Source: Adiantum capillus-veneris
Taxonomy: Eukaryota > Streptophyta > Polypodiopsida > Polypodiales > Pteridaceae
Length of the DNA: 64,000 bases
Direction: 5' to 3'
Assembly (NCBI GenBank): GCA_014529385.2
Contig: CM043944.1
Span: forward strand, 58,642,268 to 58,706,267
Each line of letters opens with the position of its first letter. The stretch's first letter is position 1. The notes below the pieces were generated by a model. It was given only the letters and a program-made list of their open reading frames with translations, searched no databases and was not told the DNA's origin. The position numbers and the translations under genes were made by a program. Positions 1 through 12,731 of the stretch are shown here, piece by piece.

Positions 1-469
1 TCCCTAAATGGGGCCCTCTGTAGCTCATATACTGTGCCTGCCTAGCTCCCCTTTGCGCATATGGGCTTAATCCCCACCATGTGGCGGCTCCAGATGCCCT
101 ACCTCTTCATAACCTTGAAAATTTTTGAAAACACTCCCTTCAAAAACTTCAAAATCTGCCCTTTTTGCTCTGACTGCTAATCGTGGCTCGATGCCCCGAT
201 CATTGCTCCGTAATATCCCACCGAGAGAAATGTTTTATCAGTTTCAACCCTCTTTGCGCTCTCACCACTTTGGTTGTCTGATGGCCCCGAACGACCCACA
301 TCAAAACTAGACAAAAATCTCAAATACCATACTGCTAACAATTGTAGACCATCTTTAAACTTTTACATTTGACTGATGTGGGTCTTGTTTGATGTGCAGT
401 CACTTTCAATGGCCTCCTCACACTACATACTTGACAATCAAATCCGGGTCAAACTCTAAAATCATCAAA
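1..469. other. No gene recognised
   Basis: No coding region, RNA gene or element boundary can be supported here. Short open frames exist but show no domain, motif or continuity. The segment is probably the outer part of the same decayed repeat that starts at 470. Confidence 0.5.
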
Positions 470-765
470 TGGCACACCACGAGGCGGGAAATTTGGCATC
501 AACCTAGCCCGCGGCAAAAATTCCATTGGGCATAACTCGCAATCCATAACTCCAATCAACAATTTGAAAAGATGGGAAAGCTCCATAAATTGAGCATTAC
601 ACGTCTATACATCGATATCCTCTTGGGTCACCTATCCCCAACTGCCTTGTCTAGCAAGAATCTGCAACACATCATACCTTCAAACCCTAATATATTGGGC
701 TCTGTAGCTCTGGTTGATGAGCCATCAGGACCTGGTCCTTCAGCACTTCAATCTCTAAAAATCTG
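470..765 (-). repeat. Dispersed repeat, inverted relative to 20010-20300
   Basis: Read on the plus strand, this segment aligns by eye with the reverse complement of 20010-20300. Shared blocks include a GCAATTTGAAAAGATGGG-like string, a CTTGTCTGGCA/CTTGTCTAGCA block and an ATATTGGGCTCTGTAGCT-like block. It is clearly diverged. The plus copy lies just downstream of a gypsy integrase remnant, so both are plausibly pieces of LTR or 3' untranslated DNA of one gypsy family in opposite orientations. There is no coding capacity I would trust. Confidence 0.7.
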
Positions 766-2229
766 AATTAAAAAAAAACCACTTTGATCACCCTTCATCT
801 GCCATCCCTATGAGACCCTATCTGGAGCCTTTTTGGCCTAAAAACCACATAAAGCATACATCTCTGCTGCCACTTGCCTGCACAGTTCTCTCCTTCTGCT
901 CTAGCCCTTTACCATGCATCTATAAGCATACACATCACTCCCTGTGCCCTCTTCTATGATCAACACAGTTTGGGTGCGTCAAAGTGCATAATCTGAAAAT
1001 AAAAGTATCTACCTAACTCTTAATGTTTTTGATGTGTGGAACCAGATGCTACAATGTACATAGTGTGATATATGCGAAAACGGATGTCATGGTTGCAGGC
1101 ATGAACATACCTTGTCGGGCAGGAGAGGCCAAGGATGTGGCACCGTTGCATGCTTTACCACATTAAAGCATACCTAATTCTCTTTAGGAATGTACAAATG
1201 TCAAGTGTTTCAAAGTGGCACGCTCATTTTGCCTAAAAAGTTCAATGCGGACGATCTTGGACAAAAAATAGAAGGTTTCATACGTAGGCATAAAACACAG
1301 GTCCAAAGTGCTTACCAAGTGGAAAAATAAGGTTCAACATGAAATTTGAGCCCAATGGGTTTTTACAAAAATTTAGGGATTTTTCCTAGCTCATTTGGAC
1401 ATTTTACAGACAAAAAGGGGCATTTTGGGAAAAAATGGGAAACAAAAGCCCAAAAATAGCAAAACATCGCTCAAAATTCCACATCAATGATGGTGCTATC
1501 ATTGCTCAAGCTGAGGAGGAAGTTTTAGAGCAAAAAATGATATCATTTGGGCATATAAGCAAGGGGATACAACCATTCCAATACAGGGTGTCAGTGTAGT
1601 CCCGTGCTGCTTTCACTACATGGTTGAGGCTCTGAGGCCTCCAATTAGGGTTTTCCCCTCCTCACATAACTACTTGGGCTTCTCCAATGAAGTATTGAAG
1701 CTTCCATGAAATGGTCATGAAATGTTCTAAGCGTCAATTTAGGGTTTTTAGCAGGTCGAATGAGCACTGCGAATGAGCACTGTATCTATGTAGTTGGGAC
1801 TGAGGCTACACCTACTCCTCACACACACAAAAGTATTGAGTAAGTATTGGTTCTTTTTCAAAGTGGAGCTCTTATTGGTTGGAGGTTTTTTCCTTTTTAA
1901 TGTGTTTTTGGCTTCAAATCATCAACACCTTGCTTGAATTTGGTACGAATCCTCATCATCAAAGGCCCGGCACTTTCCTAATCGCAGTGCACACTTCTTG
2001 ACACAATTTTGATGAGCCATACGTGAAGTAGGCTAGGGTGAGGGTTCAAAAGATTCATTGAACATTTCAAACTAAATCTTTAAAGCTATAGAGAAACAAG
2101 AGCAATGTCAAGGGGTTCGGTTTGATCCAGTCACAATGCAAATGTTTCAAGATTTTGTTGTGTTTATGCAGCAGCAGAGCAAGCTGCACAAAGGAGCAAG
2201 AATCTTTTATCAACCAAAGCACTTCAGCC
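766..2229. other. No gene recognised
   Basis: This is non-coding AT-moderate sequence with no supported feature. Its right end abuts a gypsy gag remnant, so part of it may be leader or LTR of that element. I could not find a matching LTR pair or a primer-binding site. Confidence 0.4.
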
Positions 2230-3868
2230 TCTGGTGAATAAAATGGATTAATTTAAAGGTAAAGATGTAACTAAGTATCTTTGTGGATATGTAAAGGATA
2301 TGGAGCTTCATCAAGTGCCCGAAGTAGAGATGGTACAAAGTTCTGAGCTAGCTGTGGTTCCTGATATCAGAGAGCAAGTAAGGGGAATTAGAAATGAGCA
2401 TGGGAAGCATTCAATTTAGCCTTAAAAGAAGATTATTTCATGGAATACTTTGAAAGGGCAACAAAGAGGACTTTTTAGAGTGGGTAGTTTGGACAAAAGA
2501 GAAACTTTCGCCTACCAAACTGCTAAGGTATTTTGAACGTCACTATGATCAACTTTCAAGGACTGAGAAGGCTACCCTAAACTTAGAGAAGAAAAAGCTA
2601 TTTTTGCAAGTAGCAGGTAAAGAGATTCAAGAGAAGTTAGAGTTATTACTTGAGGATAAGGATGCGCAACAAGGCTTAAAGACTGATTGGAATGAGGTTG
2701 AAGATGAAATTTCACTATTAGCAAAGCAACAATGACAGAGAGACAAGATGATAGTTAACCCTACTCAAATCCCAAGCATTTCTGAGATTCCCATAAAGCC
2801 TGTCATTGTGGTTCCAAAGAGTGACAAGTCTATTCTAGATGATATTGTCAAGGGAGTGCAAGAGCTAAAGTTAAAGCTTACAAGTCTAGAAGAAAAGGGG
2901 CAAACATCAGGTCAACCTACAGGGCAACGACCTCAAAGCAGAGAAGGTTTTGTAAATAGATGCATATGGTGTGATAGTACTAACCATGTGAGGAGGGATT
3001 GTGAAAGTTTCAAAGATGCCTTGATGAAAGAGCTTGTTTTCTTTAAAGATGGTGAGATTCACTTAACTAAAATAGGTAAGCTCTTGGGGACAAACTTTGG
3101 AAAAGGAGGGATGAAGAAGCTAGTTGAGGACATAGCTACTAGCCATGCCATCTCAATGGTTGAGGCAACCGCTTATGGGTTGAAGGTGGATCCTATTAAG
3201 AAAAAAGAACTAGTCAAGGTTGGGTAAGAGGAATCTAATGGTATTGGAGAGATATGGCCATGTGCTATAGAATTTGTTATGAAGGGTAAAATGACTAAAG
3301 AGGTCTTACTAGAAACATGGTGGAATGACCCTGTAGACTCATTGGCAGTGCATGCTTACATTGCCAAACGCCAAGCCAATGAGGTCATTTGGTCGAAGAG
3401 AAATGCACGTGCAAGAATGGGGATGAAGGGCCTTTAAAGCGGGCCACAAGGAGTAGAAGAAAAATGATACAGTGCCTCCTAGATCACCCTACCCGCAACA
3501 GATGCCTGTCCCCGAACTGTCTATGCAAGAAGCCTCTAAAGAAAAGAAGAACGATGCAACAAAAGCTAAAGCGAAGGGTCCAGCCTACAAACTCCAATCG
3601 GATATATAGGCAACAACTAATCTCAAAAAGGTTTTGGAAGTGAGTATTTTGAACATTAAGGTGGAATTTACCTTGGGTGAGGTCCTTGGAATAGCAAAGA
3701 GGGAGTTTTATGAAGAAAAAATTGATATCATAAAGAGGAAGCAGCAGTCTCTTACTGAATCTATCCATGTACAAGGTGAAAAAGAGACTTTAAATGCACA
3801 AGGTGTACAAGTCTATGGCGAGCAAGGTGAAGAGATGTTGTTAGATGCTACAAGTCTAGGGGAGGAGT
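2230..3868 (+). pseudogene. Decayed Ty3/gypsy gag (nucleocapsid) remnant
   Basis: Gag is the structural polyprotein that forms the retrotransposon particle and binds its RNA. A capsid-like stretch is readable from about 2250 to 2440 (FKGKDVTKYLCGYVKD), then is broken by stops and frameshifts. The longest open part is 2748-3227, with a CCHC zinc knuckle (CIWCDSTNHVRRDC, 2961-3002). A further block at 3560-3868 (EFTLGEVLGIAKREFYEEK) is typical of the gag-to-protease linker in some plant gypsy elements. No protease follows. At about 3870 the frame ends and unrelated antisense chromovirus sequence begins. This gag is a different type from those at 25.6 and 30.9 kb. The zinc knuckle is seen directly; the clade assignment is from memory. 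Confidence 0.7.
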
Positions 3869-3870
3869 AA

Positions 3871-4245
3871 AACACGCTTGCTAAAAGGGCAAGGGAGCTG
3901 GAACATGCTCATCACCACCCAGCCATGCCCTATATAGGCCCTTGGCCTTCTAAATATAGGGACCCCCTTGACTGCATGTCCATCCTGGTCCTTCGCCATG
4001 CCTGGTCCTACCCTTGGCATGACATTACTTCCCCCATGGAGAAGCATTTTCGTCCTCGAAAACAAGAGTGATGATACCCTAATGTTTTCTATAGTGGCAT
4101 CCTTCATGGATCCAACTTGACCGGAACACGGTTCAGCAGGAGGTTCAATGAAACAAAGAGTAACATCTTGATTTTTTACATTGTTGTCCATTTGCAACCG
4201 TCTTGTGTTGCCGATTCCTATCCAATCATAGTGTGTAGACTCCAT
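3871..4245 (-). mobile_element. Antisense gypsy/chromovirus 3' end: pol tail, purine tract and LTR start
   Basis: On the minus strand a frame ends in a FEDENASPWGK-like tail, which resembles the C-terminal tail and polypurine junction of plant chromoviruses. A G-run (plus-strand CCCCC, about 4031-4035) follows, and then a possible LTR start reading TGTCATGCCA leftward from 4024. A TATA-like stretch lies near 3953-3960. Only about 150 bases of putative LTR remain before the gag remnant. The evidence is a short motif plus context, so this call is tentative. Confidence 0.35.
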
Positions 4246-4476
4246 TTAGAACACACATGAGTATGCAAAATGAGTTATCGCACAGAGATGTACCCTAAAG
4301 AGTACCTCTTTTCACTTTCCATGAAAGTAACTTGCTAACATAATTCATCAGCCAAGTTTAAGTCCTTGACTTGTTTTCCAATTCCAGCAGTAAACAACCC
4401 CACCATAACTAGTGTTCAAGGTTGAGAACTTGATTTATACATGAAGAGACTACACCTAGTCGCAAACATGCTTTAG

Positions 4477-5798
4477 CACTAGGTTGGTAACCTAACAGGA
4501 CATAAAAGTGTCCTTTGAGGGTTTTGAAAAAAACCTCCAAAACCATAGTAGATCCACTCATTTTGTAAATTCCTTTCATGAGGTTATAGTTCAAGGCCTA
4601 CTACACATGGAAAAAATTAAGAAACTTGTAAAATTTCTCATCTTTTGGTCACACCAACCCTCCAAAGTTGATGAACCAGTACATTTTCATCAAAACATTC
4701 ATTTTTTACGTTTTGTTGCATAAAAATAAGATTGGGAAATTTTGTAGGACTTGAGAAAAATTCCCTAGTTAACTTCAATGGGTTGGTGATCTAAACATAT
4801 GATTGCTTTTCACTCACTATTTGTTGTTTTGCCAAAAGAAATAGGTACAAAAAAGTTGAATTTTTACCATTCTGCGAACCTATCATCAAAGTTTCTATAG
4901 CTACGCTCAATACAAATAATATATGAATGTTTGCTTAGTTCCCTATTGGCCTTTAGGTTGATAAGGATCCATGGAACATATCAAAATCATGATACATCTT
5001 TTACCAAGGGGAATCTTGGGGACAAAGATGAAGTGCTAAATACAACAAACATGAAAAAACTGGGTTCAACATTATGAGCTATAGAATCCCATAGAAACTA
5101 TTCAATATCTACCCAAATTTGACCCTTATGACTAGATATGGGTACTACCTACAAAATTCATATAGTTGTCACAAGAAAATAGCAATATTGAGAAAGCTAT
5201 ACTTGATATACTCGAATGTTTTGTTTTCTTGTATAATTGAAAACGTCAACCATCATTGTGTTCTATGAAAAATAGGGTATTAGGTGCCCCAAAACTCAAG
5301 GAATATTAGCTTTATGTTACAATATGCCACATAGAAAATCAAAACTGCATTTGGATATCATGAAAGCCACCAAAAAAATCATAAAGAGCTAAAATTGGCT
5401 AAAAAACAGGATTTGACAATTTTTGTAATTTGGTCATAACTTACAACATTAACATATATGTCTCCCTAGAAGCATCAAGACATGTTGAGGACTACTAAAG
5501 ATAGTTCTCTAGCATTATAGACCTCATTAAACATGAGTTCTAGAGTGGTATAGCTACAAAAAGTTGAAAAAGGCCAAAAACAGGACCCGTTTTTTCACAC
5601 AGTTTAGGTTGCAAAATGTTGTCCAAGGACAAGGTTAAAGATGAAATTGATATTCCAAAAAAATGTCGAGTTTTTTTCAGCTTATGAGCCAACTTTCTAG
5701 AAAGATAGCACCTCAAAATCCATTTTGAAACTCTTGACATAATTCAAGCAAAATGGTCACTTAAGAGGACATAAAAGTGTCCCATTACCAACCTAGTG
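4477..5798. mobile_element. Non-coding TIR DNA element 1 (1322 bp, CACTAG ends)
   Basis: The left end reads CACTAGGTTGGTAA and the reverse complement of the right end reads the same 14 bases. Both ends then carry a subterminal near-palindrome, GGACATAAAAGTGTCC and its relative. The right flank is TTAA (5799-5802) and the left flank is TTAG (4473-4476), consistent with a TTAA or TTA target duplication with one change. No transposase is visible and the interior is AT-rich without long frames. Element 2 at 42275-43585 has related ends, almost the same length and a perfect TTAA duplication. CACTA ends would suggest the CACTA superfamily, but a four-base TTAA duplication is more like piggyBac. The superfamily is therefore open. 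Confidence 0.8.
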
Positions 5799-5802
5799 TT
5801 AA

Positions 5803-8800
5803 CTTATGGTAAGCAAACTCCAAGTAAAGCAATAAATGCTTATTGATTGGATCGCTTGGTGCTAATGTATGCGCTTTGCATATCCTTCAACACAAGATTA
5901 CACTTTGTAATCTGCCTATCCCATTGGATAACTGACAATACTGAGGTGTGTTTTCCCTCACGGTTTACAGACAGTCTTCCCTGATGACTGGTAAATGGGA
6001 ATCGCAATATCGTGTAACATTGCTAAGGAATCAAGAATGTCCGGAATAACCATTGTGGTTAACTTGAAAAAATCCACAAACACCCAATCTGAGCCATGAC
6101 CTCGAATTATGATTAGTAGACCCAAAATTAATCTACTAGAGATACTGCACACAAAGTGAAAAATACTTCATAAGCAACAACTTGATGAATATGCATGCCG
6201 TTCCCGATCAGCCTTTGCTAAACACTAGGGCCCATAACACCTAGTGTGCATGCATTTAGCAAAAAACAGATTTGAACCTGTATATCCATGGTAATCCTTG
6301 CCAATAATTTTGGAAAATGTGATGCACCTAGCGCACATTAAAGAGGAATGTAAATAGTTCTGAAAAGAAACTAAATACTTTCAGTTGAAATCTTTTGCAA
6401 ACCTTACTGAAACGTCTGAACCATAATAGAAGGTGAAACAATGATCACTTCTAGTTACAAACAATGAAACTTTTTCATTAACAACTCATAGCCTTGCTAT
6501 ATGTAAAACTACTATCTGTAATGTTGTTTAGCAGCATTTGTACCTTAACAAGTCATTCTAAGTATCCGACAATTTCTGGCCCCCACTGAAATTGCTCCTG
6601 ATACGTCGTGCTGAAAATGGTCTAGCAAACAGATTGGACCAACACCTAGGGACTTTGTCGTGACACATATTTGAAATGGAGGGCGCTAGTGTGAGTCCCA
6701 GAGACTCATATTCGCCACATGTGGAATATGTCTCAACTAAGGGTGTCTAAAAAAGGAACATCCTTCAAGTACAAGATGTACTTGTGTGTGGAGGTAACTA
6801 CAACACTCTACGATGGGAGTGAGAGGGACCCTCATTAACCTTACTCCACACTGGATAAACCGAACTCCTTGAGTCCCTAGACCATGTTGTATCCCATGTG
6901 AAAACATGTGCCAAATCAAATCCTACAAGTGGATTCATAACAGCATAATGGACATTGGACACTATTGCCCAAAATACTTGTTTTGACATGCCCTTGGCAT
7001 GGCCCTGGGGATTCAACTGAAAGTTCAGTTACCCGTATTCAAATGCATAGGAGTACGTCTCCCACCTATGTAAAATATTTCACTAGGAACCTTGGGTGTT
7101 GCCTTCGCAATCCGAACCCATTGGGTAGAATCTATGTAGTCAAACCACTTGGTAAGACCCTTTGTAGAAACTGCTCAGGTAGCAGGTAACGATAACCAAC
7201 AAAGATAACTGTGTATAGAATGATGAGAATCAACTTGAAAAGTTGAATTTTTCCATTACCCCTTGGTAGTTTGCGGACCTATTTACTTGAAAGTACAATT
7301 GTGATGGATCAAATTGTGATCCTCAATGCCTATGCAGTGACTTAGTAATCACCTACTGGGTCTTACTCCAAAATTGTGCTTCCATAGACGCTCATAGTGC
7401 TATAGAGAGAACAAGAGATCCACACAAGTGAGATGCCTCGCTCTTATGGACATCCATGCCGTCGCAACTGATTGCTGCATCTATACTCCGTGGTAGAGAT
7501 CAACTGATGTGAGTTGAAGACTATTAGAAACTCAACTCGAGCGTCGCACTAAAAACATGTAGTGCTTACAAAACACCAAAAAGATCTACAATGGCAAGGC
7601 TCTTGCGTGGCCATCAATGGGAACTCCATGGGATGGATTTGTTCAAGTTGTAGAACAATTTCCCAATAAATACTAGCATTGGGTCTTACCCTAGGTCTGA
7701 AAATGGCTCTTAGCCTGTGTGGCTCAGAGCCCTGATGCCAATAACAAATTTGTGTTCAATTGAGAAACCGATGAAGAGTAATTGCAGTGGCGTCTTGGCC
7801 ACTTACTTGCTGAGAGTTAGAGCACCTTGGCTCAGGTTCGACTCTCGAGCAAAACATGTATCAAAAGCTTCTTAGAAATTTTTCATTCTTCTTAGAGACA
7901 AAAAAGAAAGAGAGATAAGAAGAGCATGCTTGGATGAGAAAGTTTCCTTGAATTTCTAGAGTGTGTGCCCAATCAGTGTTTTACGCATCTTATGCCTGAC
8001 TTGTAGCTTATTCTATAAGCATTCTACAGTTTTCTGTTATGACTCTGCCACTAAGAGAGGGTAAAAAACACAAACACATCTTGACCTACCTACTGTGCAA
8101 GGGTCGTGACTGTATGAGAATGACTTAGCATTGGCACTTTGCCTAGGAATGAAGTCCAAATTTTAAGTTCCTTTTAGTGTTGTTGTGTGTTGACAGCAAC
8201 CAACAAGCATGTTAAACAATCTTAAACTTATCTTGTCCTTGACAAAGTGTCTGGTGTTATAGTGGAAGTGTGTTTTGCGAGGTGGTAGAATTGAATCCAC
8301 CTAGCTAGCATGTTGTACATACATAATTTGACACCCTTGGCAAGAGTGATGGCCTCAAACGTGAGAGCCAAAACCATTAGTGCCTTGGACAATCTAAACT
8401 GATAGGGATTCTGTGAGGTGAGATTCCCTATTTTGCAAGTTTTTCAAACTTGTGTGCCACTGCCCGTGATTCCAAGTCATTGAGCAGTACCTTGGCACAA
8501 GGGAGAAGCCTTGCTTCATGTAAAATTGTCAAAGAACTTTGCTTTGCACAAAAGCACTAGTTTCCAATGTAAATGTAGGAACATGAAAAAATAAACAATA
8601 CTGAACATGGTCTAACCTGGTCATCCTGCTGTAACTAGTTGTTTGGATATGTCGGAAGAAAAAGTCCCTAAAATGTAGATCATAACCATCTCTGTTGCGC
8701 AGGAGAAAGTTGGCCTGAAATCTCTTGCTGGCATATGGATAAATTCCCCAAAGGCGTGTGCTCATAGCATACCCCAAACGGGAAAAATGGCAATGCAAGA

Positions 8801-9925
8801 GTCATAAATTGAAGCCTTGCTTCACATAAGTATGTTTGTGTTGAGATCCAACGGATGTGGCGGAAAATATCATGACAAAAATAATTGACCCTGTCGAGCA
8901 ATTTCAATTTCAATTGACCAGTACTGTGTGGTAAGCATTCTCTGTCAGCGTATAGAAACCGTGATAAGGAGTCGGCCATGCCGAGCAACTTGCTTCCTTC
9001 AAACAGGTGCTATAAAAGGCCATGCATGTCTCCTTGAGATTCCAAAACATTGCAATTTTGCTATGCTTTTGCATCAAAATTGAATCACTGAGAAGCCATG
9101 CTACAGAGCAAGGTGGTTGGTACTCAAGCCATGCTTGATTCCAATCTTTAAACCAATCAAATTTTTGGTGCTTACAGTAATTTTCACAAGCCATGCTTCT
9201 CACGTGCATGCCTAAAGTGTATGCACGTCTATTGCATATCGTAGCTATCAAGCAGATGCTCCATAACCAAACATCAACTATGTACCTTATTAAGTACACT
9301 TACCGATGAAGCTTGCCACCGGAAGAATCAAATGAGTCGCTAGCAAGAAGAAAACCAAGAAGTGATTTTTTGGATACTGATGTTTGGTTCAATAGACATG
9401 GTAAACAATGGATTCAACTTCACCATTTCAAATTGCCTGCTGCTTAGAATTGAAAGAATGACCGGCCTTGCCAATCAGCGATGCCTTATAAGGCACATGC
9501 AATTCCTGAATTGGCTCTATTACTAGACAATCGCGCCTCGTAGAAACCTATGCAGAGGTTATCTCTATCAGATCCATGATCCTTAGTCCAAATCATGGTA
9601 ATGACTACCAATATTGGATGTAATATGTTGACCTTAGTCATACTAGACTCGTAGATAATTTCTGAGGACACCATGGCCGAGATCAACATAAGAACATAGT
9701 CTTGCAATACAATTATATACATAAAATGATGAAACTTGCAAGAACTTGAAATTGCAAACCTGATAATCCGTTCGTGTCCATGTCCAAGGTCAAGAACTTT
9801 CTTCACCATCGACGCCTTATGTGATGTCTTGTGAAATACTTGCATCAACTTGCATGGTCGTGTTGTCTTGCATACCCTTGCATGCGTGTGGTGTTAAACC
9901 CTCACTCCATTCTTGAATTCCTTCA
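5803..9925. other. No gene recognised; possible antisense primer-binding-site remnant inside
   Basis: About 4 kb without a coding region I can support. On the minus strand, 7740 to 7721 reads TGGCATCAGGGCTCTGAGCC, close to the initiator-Met tRNA primer-binding site TGGTATCAGAGC. This hints that an antisense LTR lies to its right from about 7743. No matching second LTR was found. Several minus-strand frames at 8.5-9.3 kb look protein-like only by length and show no motif. Confidence 0.4.
6214..6263. repeat. 50-base imperfect cruciform with CACTAGG arms
   Basis: The outer arms TTTGCTAAA (6214-6222) and TTTAGCAAA (6255-6263) are perfect complements. The inner arms CACTAGG (6223-6229) and CCTAGTG (6240-6246) also pair, around a 10-base loop, with eight unpaired bases on one side. 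CACTAGG equals the terminus of the TIR element 400 bp upstream, so this could be a tiny fold-back derivative or two abutting ends. Confidence 0.6.
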
Positions 9926-9929
9926 AACT

Positions 9930-10576
9930 AGAGCAAAGAAGGGTAAAGAGAAGGTGAACGAAGGTGAAGAGAAGCTAGAGCCAAGCAAGAGGAGACAAAG
10001 ACAAAGAATCACACAAAAGGATTTTCAGTTGGGGCGCATTAATCCTGAATATGATCTGGTAAGAGATGTTTAAAATCAAAGAACTAACATCACTTTTGGG
10101 CAGATGCTTGCATTAAACCCTAAGTTAAGAAGGCATTGATCAACCAGTGTCAGTACGAGGCTTCCTCGAGTAGTAGGAGATGTGCATGCAATACAGAATC
10201 TAGCCTTGAGGGTGGGGAGTCTGACCTATGTGCTTCTAGTGGTGGAAGTTTTTCTTGCAAGAAGAAGCATGTGCAAGCCTATATCAATGGTGGTGCCCAG
10301 GTCTGTGTGATCACGGAGTTTGCTATGAGAAATATTAGAATTAAAGCTATCATCAGGTCCAATGTGCAAATGAGGATGGCCAACCATGCCAAAGCTCGGT
10401 GCTTAGGAGTGGCACAGGATGTGAAGGTAAAGGTCATGGGAATGGAATGCTTAATTGATTTTTTGGTCATGAAAGCAGGTGAAAATTGTTATCCAATTAT
10501 TTTGGGGAGTCCATGGTTGTTGGCAATTGGGACCAAGCAAGATTGGGAGAAAGGGGTATTTACCTTGCCGGATTGA
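9930..10576 (+). pseudogene. Gypsy I: gag end and aspartic protease remnant
   Basis: This begins the pol remnant of a Ty3/gypsy element that continues to 19658 around an inserted copia. A basic linker (9930-10073) and an ITFGQMLALNPKLRR block precede the protease frame at 10136-10576. The protease region shows YINGGAQVCVITE and a distal IILGSPWL block, matching the gypsy C protease (YIDGGAQVCVIT, ILGRPWL). The canonical catalytic triplet is D-S/T-G. Here it reads N-G-G, so the catalytic aspartate is lost. No gag zinc knuckle or 5' LTR for this copy was found upstream. Confidence 0.75.
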
Positions 10577-11089
10577 GAGAATGGAGGGAAGATCATACTG
10601 GACCGAAAGACTAGGGAGAGCCACTTTCATCCAGTAGTCAAGGTGATAACAAGGAATCTAGCACCATTTATGAATATGAAACCAAGTTTACTTATGATGA
10701 AGGGTCCACCACTGTTGAAGAGGAAGAGAGGATAAAGAGGATAAAGACTTAATGAAGCTGGATACAGATTTTTCCGGGGTAACCGTAGATTCCGCCAGTG
10801 CAAGTAAATGTATGAAAGATCCCATCTATAATCTGGAGGTTAAAGAGGTGGGAGATATGCTAGGTAAAAATTTAACGAAGCAGGAGAAGAAAGGCTATAT
10901 GAGCCCATGTCATCCTATCCCGACCTATTTGCGGCAGAGTATAAAGATTTGAGAGGAGCTAAAGGAGTGGAGCATTGGATCCTACTTAAAGACGACTACA
11001 AAAGCACAAAAGCTAAGGAGGTTGGGGGATCTTTACATAGACGCTATATTACAAGAGATCAACAAGTTGCTCGAGGCAGGTATTATCTA

Positions 11090-12240
11090 TCCAGTGAAAA
11101 AGTCTGAGTGGTTTCTCATGTTTTCATTACTCCAAAGAAGAATGGTAAATGGAGGGTATGTGTAAACTATAAGACCTTGAATGCTGCAACCAAGAGGAAT
11201 CACTACCCCTTGCCATTCCAGGATGAGATTCTAAACCAAGTTGCCAGACACGAATGTTATTCCATCATGAAATTTTTTTCAGGGTACTTTTAAATTGGTA
11301 TTACTTTAGAGGATCAGCTGAAGACTACCTTCACCTCTCCATGGGGATGCTTTGCCTATCACAGGATGCCTTTTGGACTGGTGAATGGGTATGCTACTTT
11401 TCAAGATTGGATGAACAAGGTGTTCAGGCCATACCTGGGTAAGTTCATCAGAGTTTTTATGGATGATATTGGTTGTTATAGTTCCAGGGTGGAACACTTG
11501 TCCAAGATGAAGCTATGCTTTCAAAGGCTAGATGAAGAAGGAGGGCAGTTGAACCCAAAGAAGTGTAAATTCACACAACCAAGGGCTCTACTGTTGGGTC
11601 ATGTGGTATTACAGAATGGAATAGAAGAGGATCTAGAGAAGGTGAAGGCATTGGTTCTCATGGATCCTCCCACCAGTGTGACACGGTTGGCATCGTTCGT
11701 GCATAAATTAATGTATTTGTCACGTTTCTTTTGGATGTTGTCTCAATATGTTTATCCTCTTCAAAAAAGGACTCAGCAGGTGAACGGATTTCAATGGGAT
11801 GATGAAGCTCAAGAAGCATTTGACAAAGTGAAAGATATTCTATGTTAGCTACCTATAGTGTGCCCTCCCAACCAAGAGGATGACTTATGTATTGCTATGA
11901 GAGTGGGTACGGTGGCCATTGGAGCAGTGTCGCTATAGAAGGTGGGGAGAAGTTATAAGCCTATTTACTTCGAGAGTAAGGGTAAACAGTCCGAGAGAGA
12001 CTACGTATACGAAAGCGGAACAATCGGTGATGGCTTTAGTCTTTGCCTACAGGAAGCTCAAAGTGTATTTGATCATTCATAAATTTTATGTGTTCATGGC
12101 TAACAATCTTTTGCTTGAAGTGGTGCTACACTTGAAGCCAAGGACGCGAATCATGAAGTGGGTGATATAGTTTCGGGAGTTTGAGTTCGAGTTCAAAGTA
12201 GATTATACGAGGCGGTCTCATTTGGAGGATATCCTAGTCC
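11090..12240 (+). pseudogene. Gypsy I: reverse transcriptase and first RNase H
   Basis: Reverse transcriptase copies element RNA into DNA. Readable blocks are FITPKKNGKWRVCVNY (11125 on), a Y-x-L-P-F block, PWGCFAYHRMPFGL, and the catalytic FMDD (11456-11467) in the F/Y-x-D-D position. The connection domain follows, then an RNase H-like stretch (11880-12240). A TAA at 11291-11293 interrupts one frame that resumes unchanged. A stop at 11846-11848 ends it, and later parts are frameshifted. The sequence is closest within the window to the gypsy C reverse transcriptase at 33.1 kb. Confidence 0.85.
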
Positions 12241-12299
12241 ACAAAGAGACCGAATTACCGATTTATCCAAGGGTAGTGCGATAAGAGGATAAACAGGAG

Positions 12300-12731
12300 C
12301 CAAACTTGGAAGGGGCCTTCACTATGTGGATTGATGGCGCTTACAGAAGGGTAACACAGAAAGAGGTGAAGGTGTGGTCATTCAAGATCCACACGAAACA
12401 ATCATTTTTTCCAAAGCTTAGGACTTGGAAGAGGTGCATACCAACAATGGGGCAGAGTATCTTACTTTACATCTGGGTCTAAAATAGTGTATTGAGTTTG
12501 GAATTTCAAGGTTGGTAGTGAAAGGTGATGCTTTGTTTGTTATCAAACAACTTCTAGGCTAATGGCAGGTAAAAACAAATTCTCTCAAGAATTGGTTTTT
12601 CTCTATATAGAAGGTGTTAAATTTTTTTGAACCTTAGTATTCAAACATGTGAGAAGGGAACATAACCAGGAAGCATATCCGTTGGCTAGCAGTCGTGTTG
12701 AAACTCATGTGTCAAGTTTGTATGTGGCACC
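12300..12731 (+). pseudogene. Gypsy I: second (archaeal-type) RNase H remnant, cut by copia 1
   Basis: Downstream of the ordinary RNase H, an IDGAYR block (12330 on) and later pieces match the extra RNase H of gypsy C (DGSYRK, 34.4 kb). An additional archaeal-type RNase H after the first is characteristic of the Tat lineage of plant gypsy elements. This copy is heavily frameshifted. Its last readable segment (HVSSLYVAP) is broken exactly at the copia 1 insertion and its frame continues at 18342. Confidence 0.7.
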
